From contig JAPDFF010000029.1 of assembly GCA_027569505.1 (NCBI GenBank), positions 124,001 through 188,000 of the forward strand: a DNA stretch of 64,000 nt, given 5' to 3'. Both the position numbers and the translations under genes were made by a program. Below the pieces are notes generated by a model. The model made no database searches, had not been told where the DNA came from, and saw only the letters and a list, made by a program, of their open reading frames with translations. The stretch comes from Chloridium humicola (Eukaryota; Ascomycota; Sordariomycetes; Chaetosphaeriales; Chaetosphaeriaceae). Below, one piece after another: positions 56,596-64,000 of the stretch (position 1 is its first letter; the number at the start of each line of letters is the position of its first letter).

Positions 56596-56677
56596 CTCTC
56601 CCGCCGGGAATTGAACCCGGGTCTCGAGCGAAGTCGGTGATGACAAGCTCACATACTGACCACTATACTACGGAAGA
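56596..56677 (-). tRNA. tRNA-Asp (GUC) with about 10-nt intron
   Basis: The minus strand reads acceptor TCTTCCG paired with CGGGAGA (one T-G wobble), D arm TAGTATAGTGGTCAGTAT, anticodon stem GAGC/GCTC with loop TTGTCA plus C after removing about ten bases (TCACCGACTT) behind position 37, T arm CCGGG/CCCGG with TTCAATT. Anticodon GTC gives aspartate. The exact intron edges may shift by one base. Confidence 0.9.
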
Positions 56678-56937
56678 TTTACCGGTGTGGGCACCGGCTG
56701 TAGCGATTGGCTGTGGAATGCAGGGTCCAGCCTAGCCCTTATGAATGGAAGATTGTCCGGGGCTTCCCACATTCTCCAATCTCCATCCCTCTCTGCCGAG
56801 ATTCTCCAGGTGTTGCATGGCGTTTGTCACGGAGCTGCAGCATGGACCAAGTATCCACAACCAAGACGACAAGACAAGCCTTTGATCAATTCATATTTCC
56901 AATTCCACCAACTTCACGCGACAAAAATGCAATGGTA

Positions 56938-59900
56938 TCAAGCAACCCTCCACCTCCTCATGCCCATCATTTCCAATTCCTGATCGGACAGCTGCAACTC
57001 CTTCAGCTCCTTCGGCAATTCCACCTCCACCGCCTCATCATAAGAATCATCATCCTCATCATCCCCCGCCCTACTATACTGGCTCTGCGGCCGCCGACTC
57101 GCCTGCTGCTGCTGTGTGCTAAACCTCGACACCAAACTCGGCGCCACCTCCTCCTCCTCCTCCTCCTCCCGCTCCGAGTACCGACTCCCCTGCGTCAACG
57201 TCCTCCCTAGCGCGGTGGCCTTCTTGACAGGAAACCTTGAGAACACAACATCCCCACCCGGTAACCGGATCTCCCCCGCCTCGAGCGTCTCAGCAATATC
57301 CCGCAGCAGCACGTCCATCGGACAAATGTACGCCACCCGCTTGCGCTCGCTCCACGCCAGGATGTGGCCGCACACGGCGCCCTGGCCCCGGTCGACCACC
57401 CACGCGCCGCTATCGCCTGGGATGCCCATGGGCAGGGGGGGGCGCCGTGTGCTGGGGATGGAGGCGGCTGGCGTGCCTGAGATCTGGTACAGCTGGCTTG
57501 GTGAAGCCCGCCCATAGATCTTGACCGACGAGACGGCGGGGAGAACCACCCCGCTCTTGAGGCCACTGGTTCGCGCCATGCACTGCACCTCGAGGCCTGG
57601 TAGACTGGACGAGGGGACGACGGATGTGGGGTGGAGGACTGGGTCGCCGTCGTCGCGCTGGCTCTCCCACGAGTAACGGCGGTGTTTGGGGGAGGTGGGG
57701 ATATGCGGGATCAGGTTGCCCTCGGGCTCACGGTCCTCGCTGAACTCGAACAGCGCCCAGTCGATCTCGTGCACCAGGCCGTTTTCGGTGCGCCGTCGGA
57801 GCCCGCTGGACGCGTACATCTCGCCGACGGTGTAGGTGTCGAGGTGGTCTTCGTCTTCGGTTTCGGAGGAGGGGTAGAAGCCGTCTGGGACGTCGTCGAG
57901 GGCGGGCTGGGTGATGATGTATCCTTCTCCGCAGCCTGGTTCGATGCCGGGGATGTCGCCTGGTTCGGTGTATTGTTCGTCTTCGTATTCGTCGTCTGAG
58001 TAGTCGCTTGTAATGGCGGATTCGGAGAGTATGTCCGAGTCGGAATCGGAAAACTCGCACGCGTAATCTTCACTGCCGCTACTCTCGCCCGATTCGCTCT
58101 GCTGGTACTGCTCTGCGTACCACGTTGCCAGATCTGGCACCCCTCGCGCCATGCTCCTCGGTGCGCCCTCCTTCCCCGCTGCCTCCTGGTCTGGGTCGTC
58201 CAGCATGTGGTGGACCGTCATCCCATACTGCCTGTCGTCTACCATGATGACTCCGCCAAGGCTGACAGGCGGCAGGTGGCGGTCCCCGATCCACGCGCCG
58301 ATGCTGGCACCGTTTGTTGGTCGTTCCTGGTAGTCCGGGTTCGCAGCTGCGACTTCGTCATGGTCCTCCTCGGGTAGCTTGGCCATGCTGCGTGTGGGAG
58401 GTTCTTTCCGTGACCGGAGGACGCGGCCCTGGCAGACCTTGAGCCCAACACCGGTTGTCCCATCAAAAAGGCTGCCCAGCTTCTTCTTGAGGATCGCCTT
58501 GACCTTGCTGACGGATGTGCAAACGACGAGAACGGTCGGCCGGGTCCGTTGGGGTGAATCACCGATCGACTCGAGTGATATCTCGACCGACTCGGGGTTC
58601 TTGCGGTAGAAGTGACGGAGCGCGTTGTTGATCTGGGGCATGAAGATTGTGTTCCACTTTTCGATGATCTCTGGGGGTAGAGGGATATGTGGGTAGAGCC
58701 GCATCTTTGGAGACTTGGTTGGTGCAGTCACTGTGAATGTCAGCGAAGTTCAGGTTGACAATGGATCGGTAGCTTACCTTGGATTTCCGCTTCCGGCACG
58801 GAGACAGGTTCACTCGGCTGAGGTTTGCTGTCCGCATTGCGTGTCTTCTCCCTGGTCTTCTCGGACTTCTCTTTCGTCTTCTCCTTAGAAGGGCCTGCCA
58901 TCGGCTGCGGCTCAGGCCTCGGCTCGCCCAGGTCGTCGCCCAGGCGCTCCTCGAGGTTGCTTACCCCGTCCAGGATGCAGCAAGCCTCCAGGTATCGGCT
59001 CGCCTTGAACTCGACGCGCGACACGATCTGCTCGGTGGTGTGAGATCCCGTCATCTCCTGGTCCACCGCAATCCAGCACGCCTGCACCGCCTTCATGTAA
59101 AGCGTGCCGCAGCGGATGGCGAGCTGCTCCAGCACGGACTCGGGCAGCGTCGGCGATTGCATGTTGGGCACGAGGTTCTCGAGCTTTGTCCAGAGGCCGA
59201 CGGAAAGCAGGACCATGGCGAGCGAATAGAGGTCGAACGTCTTGGAGTCTGCATTACCGGCGAGGGGAGACTGGGCGCTGTTGCGCGGGTCTAGGGGGTG
59301 CTTGTACAAGGAGAAGGGCTTCGGTGCGTCCTGCGTCTGCGGGTCGGAGAACAGGTCGAAGGAGGAGAGCAGCGGGCGCCTGATGTCGACCTCACCCTGC
59401 GTGATGCTGCTGACCTCGGGGTCGGTACCGACGGCGTTGCAGAACGAGATGTTCTCCCCAACCAGGTTGCCGTGGGTGATGCCCCGGGCGTGCATGTCGA
59501 ACACGGTGTTGGCGAGGTTCGCGGCCAAGCGGAACTTGGCCTCGAGCTTGGGCTCAAAGTCAGGGCGCGCGAGCAGGTCGGCGAGCGAGCACAGATTGTA
59601 CAACGGGTTCTGCGTCAGGTGCTCGAAGGTGACCGGGTTGAAAGTGCGTGGGAACTGGTAGACCAGGCCGAATCGCGAGTTATCCATGTCCTCAAAGTAA
59701 CCTAGAAGCCGTGGCAGGCCAGTCCACGACCCTGGCGATCGCTGTGGTTCTGATTGCAGGCCGGCCGACAGCTTCTCGAAGCGCGCCATGGGCGGCGAGA
59801 TGCCCGTCATGGAGTAGATGGAGTCGAAGGGTGCGTACTCAAGCAGTAGTGGGGCATGCGGTTGCGCCTGCTTGAGCTCTGCGTAGGCTTGTTTGCTCAT

Positions 59901-60581
59901 GAAGACGATCTCACGCGCGTACTCCTGGGCGCGCTCCGTCATGGGCTCGGCCTGCATCGAGCGGAGGTTGGTCAGTGAGTTGGGGTCGACCTGCTGGGGC
60001 GTCTGGATGCGTGACGACTCGAAGGGGCGCAGGTCCTCCAAGGCCGGGGCCGGCTTGGACGGCCGCAAGACAGACGTCTGGGAGTAAGATGACCGCGTCC
60101 TGGAGAGATCGTACAGCGTGTCGATGGACGTGGTAAGGTCGCGGATGAGGTCCTCGAACTTGCTCTTGTCCCACACGATCAGCCGGATCTTCTCGCCTTT
60201 CCTGGCTGGCTCCGCGGGTCCGACGTTCTCCCCGGCGAGGCGGCGTGAGCTGTTCCACAGCGGCTCGGCCTCGGCGAGGATGTCCTTGATGGTCGACATG
60301 ATGCTGCCGACGACTTCGCTCAGGCCAGCCTTGGATAGTGACGAGTCGATCAGCACCTCGGCTGACTGGTTCGGGTCGGACCATTCTAGACCCCAGCTGA
60401 CGAGGCGGTCCTTCTGGATGCGCAGCTTGCGGTGCAGCGACTTGATCTCGGGGTCGGCCTCGGCATGGTGGACGGGCTCCTTGACGAAGTCGGACGATTT
60501 CTTGGTGTCGTTGTAAAGCCGGCTCAGGCGGCGCTGGAATGCCGGCAGCTGCACGCCACCCATGGGGATAAACGAGTCCAT
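56938..60581 (-). CDS. helical N-terminus + degenerate kinase + trypsin-like protease fusion
   Basis: Model: complement(join(56938..58730, 58778..60581)), 1198 aa. The 47-nt intron (GTAAGC..CACAG, branch GCTGAC) joins two long frames in phase, so this is one gene. Residues 1-190: helical, with IQKDRLVSWGLEW and a DLTTSIDTLYDLS helix, which recalls the HeLo domain of fungal incompatibility proteins (weak). About 230-520: protein-kinase-like fold, with ARGITHGNLVGENISF in the HRDxxxxN place (catalytic Asp is Asn) and LLSSFDLFSD at the DFG place, so probably inactive. About 520-620: charged linker. About 620-1130: serine-protease-like with GMTVHHML (His near 773), HEIDWALFEF (Asp near 926) and MGIPGDSGAWVVD (Ser near 1042); a long acidic insertion separates His and Asp. 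A defence or cell-death role is inference. Confidence 0.82.
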
Positions 60582-61628
60582 GGCGGGGCCGGCCTGGGGC
60601 GTTGTTCTTGGTAGATGTTGTGTTCAGCTTGGGGTCCGGTTCTTTGGCAGCATGAGGAGGGGTAGCTGAAGTGGATGGTGCTCTCTTCGATGTGAGCCTG
60701 TGAGGCACTCAGTCTCAGCGCTCGCTCACTCAGTTTCTGTGGTCAGTCTCTGCGGTGAATTGGGAAACGGCCGAGCCTCATCAGCGGCCCGTGGTCCTTT
60801 TGCGGTCCATGGTGGCCACGGTGCTGCCGGTTGCCGATGGCGATCTCGTTATTTCGGTGCCTACCGATCGCGCGCCAAAATTCCCGGTCCCGGTGTCACC
60901 CCCACTTCTGTTTGGCTGCGGCCGACCCTGTCCTCTCTGGCAATTCGAGGCAATGCCCTGCAGGTGGGTGCAAAATGCTGTTGCCTGCGTTGCTCGACCA
61001 ATCCGCGAACCACTGCCTCACAGTTTGGGTGTTGCCTTGGGCTTGGCATTATTGTTTCCACGTGACAGAGCCTCCGTGTCTCAGCGTGCCTGAGTGAACG
61101 CCAAGAGCGAAGTGGATCTTCTGTCCGACTTCACCTCCTTCGCCTCAGACCTGTCAAGCTGGAGAAAACCACTACAACCTACCTGGAGAGGGGCGGATCA
61201 TGATGGAGGTCTGGCGGTCAATTTGTGACGGGGCCAGGAGTTCTGTGTTTTTGGGCTGACTCTACCCAGTTATCATTTAATTTAACGAGTCCAGCTGTAC
61301 TTCTGGGTCTGTTCTGGTTCATGTTCCCAACCACTCCAAACTCCAAACTCCAACTGGAAAGTCATGAACAACCTCCTAGCACAGAGTCGAATCCAAATCC
61401 CCGCTAATCTTCTTGCATAGGGCATCCATGATGCGCGTTGCAATGTCTGGCTTTGTCCTGAAGATACACCCTAGCCATGAGCGAGGCTATATCCGCAGCA
61501 TAGACGTTGCTAAACGACCTGTCTGTTCAGGTCATAGCAGCAGTTAGAAGCTTGTTTCTTGAATGGCAAAGGTTCGACTTGGCAGTGTTTTCCTTACTGT
61601 CAGTTCGTCCATTGGAAGTTGACGCCGA
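60582..61628. other. intergenic, no gene seen
   Basis: About 1.05 kb. Frames of up to 120 codons exist on the plus strand near 60700-61090 but lack motifs and good starts. Promoter of the kinase-protease fusion gene is expected at the low end. Confidence 0.4.
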
Positions 61629-61895
61629 CTAAGACTCGTGCCCCTCGTTGTTGGCGTTGGCATCCAACGCAGTTTGCTGCTCTAGCTGGGCGAGCTTCTC
61701 CTTCAGACGGGATTGTTTCTTCTTAATGCCTTCCACCCTCTCCTTAAGCCGGGCTTCTTTTCTCTTGAGGCGGGCTTGCTCCATCTTAACCCAGGTTTGC
61801 TGCTTCTCACAGCGAGTGCGCTTCTTCACAACCAGGGCCATCTCCTCCTTCACGTCCGTCACCTGCCCGGCGAGAGACTTGGCAGTGTCGGTCAT
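61629..61895 (-). CDS. small coiled-coil protein
   Basis: 88 aa from MTDTAKSLAGQVTDVK (61895). A leader intron probably precedes it (GTAAGC at about 61974 to AGCACAG, 61914). The chain is almost entirely a Lys/Glu/Arg heptad coil (RLKRKEARLKERVEGIKKK) with a polar C-terminus (ANANNEGHES). No family recognised. The codon start context CAACAATGACC is good. It is divergent from another small coiled-coil gene at 62267, with 371 nt between them. It may belong to a lineage-specific family together with the broken loci near 38.0 and 41.2 kb. Confidence 0.55.
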   Translation of the reverse strand: MTDTAKSLAGQVTDVKEEMALVVKKRTRCEKQQTWVKMEQARLKRKEARLKERVEGIKKKQSRLKEKLAQLEQQTALDANANNEGHES

Positions 61896-62266
61896 TGTTG
61901 TAATGGAGCCTGTGCTAGCAATTATGAGACAATTGATTAATTTCAAGATATGCTGAAAATGGGGGGTGTAAGCTTACCGAATGCTGCTGACTTCTTGGAT
62001 TTGGTTTGCTGATGAGAGAGGGAACAATGACTGGGCGGGAGTACAGAAAGAAACCTGAACGATGTGGTCGGTTCCCAGTGGAAGCAACTTGAAAAAGGTT
62101 CGGGAAGGCACCCAAGGGACCTTGGAAAAAACTATTGTTCTGCCACACAAAAACCCAACTACTTTCTCTTTTCACTGCAAAGTTCTTTCACCCGCACATT
62201 TCTTCAAACCTCCAACGCAGCTCTCCCAAGACATAACAATAATCCCTCTTACCACAATCCATCACC
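61896..62266. promoter_or_regulatory. shared promoter of two small coiled-coil genes
   Basis: 371 nt between divergent starts. It holds the probable leader intron of the minus-strand gene (about 61914-61974). No operator recognised. Confidence 0.35.
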
Positions 62267-62901
62267 ATGGACACCGATCCCCAGCCTTTCTACGAGCACA
62301 TCAGAGTGATAGAGGAGGAGACGAAGAGACTCAGCGAAGAAAACGCCCAGCTCAGGGCGGCCGCAGCCGCAAATGCCAAAGCCGAGAGCCAAGACAGGCG
62401 CCAGAAGAGCTTCACGCAGTATGGTATGTCACGAAGAAATGCCGACCCTCTGTACACTCGCCGCTGACTCTCGCTGTGAAAGGATCCTGGCTCCCGGATC
62501 CGCCCATTATTCCAATGGAAAATGCCCGTCCCGATGGGGCTGGGGGTTACTGCAACATGCAGGATTCCAAGCGGGATTTTATGATGCCGCCCGGCCTTCC
62601 GCATGGCGCCATCAGCGCTCAACCATGTTACATTGCACCCTTCATGAGGGCCCACCCCGACGTACATGCCGGAGGCAAGGGCGTCGATATGAGGAGCGTG
62701 TGGGGGATAATTAGAGGTGATCAGAGAGATGCTAGTCTTGGAGGTCCCTGGCACCCTGCTGCTATGTTTGCGGCCGTACCACATTGTGGGCGTTTTACGG
62801 AACAGAGTCCAAGGATGGATGGGAAGGGATTTGGAAGAACTCGGAGCTTCAGAGCCTCATCCCGTCACAGAGATGAAAAGGGCAATCACAAAGACAATTA
62901 G
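62267..62901 (+). CDS. small protein with N-terminal coiled coil
   Basis: Model: join(62267..62423, 62483..62901), 191 aa. MDTDPQPFYEHIRVIEEE starts in a strong context (CACCATGGAC) and runs into a coiled coil (EEETKRLSEENAQLRAAAA). A 59-nt intron (GTATGT..GAAAG, branch CTGAC) joins in phase to a Pro/Gly/Met-rich region without known motifs (DFMMPPGLPHGAI) and a basic tail (RSFRASSRHRDEKGN). No family recognised. If the intron were retained, the chain would stop after 66 residues. Expression unknown. Confidence 0.5.
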
Positions 62902-63209
62902 ACAAATACTATAAATCCAAACAAGTCTAAAACGCCAGACTGGTTCAGTTCTCAAGTTCCTAGCTTATGCGCAACGAAGACAGACTCAATTCAATACAGA
63001 ACCCGACATCAAGGAAACAGACCGCTTGCATGTCACATAAGAGAGGGTATATGCTACTGATACACAAAGGAGAGTCCAAAATACAATTTCGATGCCGCCC
63101 GCCCGCCCGTCAATCACCGAGTTTTATTAACCCTCCACCAAATCACCAGAAATCAACCCTGCATCGATCGCAAGCTCAGAATCATGGATGTCATCAACTC
63201 ATATCCCCT
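62902..63209. other. intergenic, no gene seen
   Basis: About 310 nt between convergent gene ends. Nothing recognised. Confidence 0.4.
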
Positions 63210-63998
63210 TCACAACTCATCCCTAATAGCCTCTACCTTCTCCTTCACCACCTCTGTCGCCTCACTCGCCACACTCGCCACCTTCTCCCCGGCACTCTTA
63301 ACCCTCTCCCCGGCCTGATTCGCTGCCGCAGCCGCCGTCGCCTGCGCCGCGCCCGCAGCACTCGACGCTGACTCAATACCCGTCGCATATGCCGCGCTCA
63401 GCCTCGAAATAACACTCTCCGAGAACGTGGGCTCCTTGCCAATCAGCACCTCCGACATGATGCTGCTAACAGCCGAGTACTGCCGCGCGATCTCATCCGT
63501 CCCGGCGGCGGCGTACGACCCCGCAGCGCTAGTGACAGAGGCTGCGCCGGAGTCGGCGGAGGAGACGTAGTCGCCTGCGGCCGAAAACGCAGATGAGGCG
63601 TACTCGCCTGCTGCGGAGGTCGCAGACGCGGCGTAGTCGTTGGCGGCGCTGTAGACGCTCGCGTACCACGCGGTGGGGGTCGGCTGGCCGTAGACCTGCA
63701 GGCTGATTTTGGTGACGACGACGTCCCAGCTGTCGGCGATTGCGTTTCCGGCGGCGGCGGCCTTGTCGTAGCCTGCGGCGGCGATGGAGGAGGCGTTCTC
63801 GCTGGCCACGGAAGCGGCTGAGGAGGCACCGGCGCCGGCTGCGGAGAGGATAGACGAGGCGCCCTCGCTGACGACGGAGGCCGCGGAGGAGGCGGATTCC
63901 CCGGCGGCTGAAGCAGCGGAAGAAACACCCTCGCTGGCCACAGAGGCCATGGAAGAGGCGGAGCCGGCGATGTCTGTCGGGGTGGGTGTGGCTGTCAT
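63210..63998 (-). CDS. Ala/Ser-rich repeat protein, possibly 5'-incomplete
   Basis: 262 aa from an ATG two bases inside the window edge; the true start may lie beyond it. The N-terminal 90 residues are imperfect repeats of a SSAASVASEGASS type (about 11-13 residues each). A middle segment, DVVVTKISLQVYGQPTPTAWYASVYSAAND, is split here as DVVVTKISLQVYGQ and PTPTAWYASVY; it is the only conserved-looking core. More Ala/Ser repeats follow, then an amphipathic Lys/Glu tail (EKVEAIRDEL). There is no clear signal peptide in view. It may be a helical structural protein; function unknown. The coding strand turns from C-rich to G-rich near 63490. Confidence 0.65.
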   Translation of the reverse strand: MTATPTPTDIAGSASSMASVASEGVSSAASAAGESASSAASVVSEGASSILSAAGAGASSAASVASENASSIAAAGYDKAAAAGNAIADSWDVVVTKISLQVYGQPTPTAWYASVYSAANDYAASATSAAGEYASSAFSAAGDYVSSADSGAASVTSAAGSYAAAGTDEIARQYSAVSSIMSEVLIGKEPTFSESVISRLSAAYATGIESASSAAGAAQATAAAAANQAGERVKSAGEKVASVASEATEVVKEKVEAIRDEL

Positions 63999-64000
63999 GG

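Noticed and set aside
58731..58777. Two separate genes, a kinase-like one and a protease-like one
   Set aside because: The upstream frame would run into a stop only by reading through a canonical GTAAGC donor; splicing to CACAG restores phase exactly, and the downstream frame lacks a good start of its own.
1..64000. CRISPR arrays, bacterial operons, rRNA genes, complete transposons
   Set aside because: None seen; intron-rich fungal genes fill the window, and no transposase, integrase or terminal-repeat structure was found.

Overview
This 64 kb window is nuclear DNA of a filamentous ascomycete, most likely a sordariomycete close to Sordariales/Chaetomiaceae. The genes carry many 45-100 nt GT..AG introns with CTRAC-type branch points. 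There are three Zn2Cys6 regulators, a QDE-1-type RNA-dependent RNA polymerase, a GH10 xylanase and two intron-containing tRNA genes. Taxonomy is inferred from gene content only. Exon joins were worked out by hand from splice signals and reading phase; every multi-exon model given is in phase from start to stop.

Layout. 1-8 kb: a Cys-rich single-pass membrane protein, a stand-alone viroplasmin/RNase H1 hybrid-binding-like protein, an FtsJ-like methyltransferase, a broken DUF7136-type remnant and a DEDDh RNA exonuclease. 8-22 kb: an ABCC transporter, an MFS transporter divergent from a Zn2Cys6 regulator, a type-B carboxylesterase and a GT1 glycosyltransferase, which together look like a small export/modification neighbourhood without a backbone synthase. 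22-28 kb: two unrecognised proteins, a PEP-mutase/isocitrate-lyase family enzyme and tRNA-Pro. 29-34 kb: the QDE-1-type polymerase, with a Trp/Pro repeat in its N-terminal tail. 35-37.5 kb: a second Zn2Cys6 regulator. 38-42 kb: a decay island of three broken genes (two small coiled-coil genes and a DEAH-helicase-like gene).

42-45 kb: a LanC-like protein and a mitochondrial coiled-coil protein. 46-56 kb: secreted GH10 xylanase, a short-chain dehydrogenase divergent from a third Zn2Cys6 regulator, an Old Yellow Enzyme, a KexB-site secreted protein and a 2-oxoglutarate/Fe(II) oxygenase, followed by tRNA-Asp. 57-60.6 kb: one 1198-residue protein joining a helical N-terminal region, a degenerate protein kinase and a trypsin-like serine protease with an apparently intact His/Asp/Ser triad; this is the most unusual object in the window. 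61.6-64 kb: two small divergent coiled-coil genes and an Ala/Ser-rich repeat protein that reaches the window edge.

A window-wide pattern is that coding strands tend to be C-rich in the 5' or middle part and switch to G-rich toward the 3' end, on both strands.
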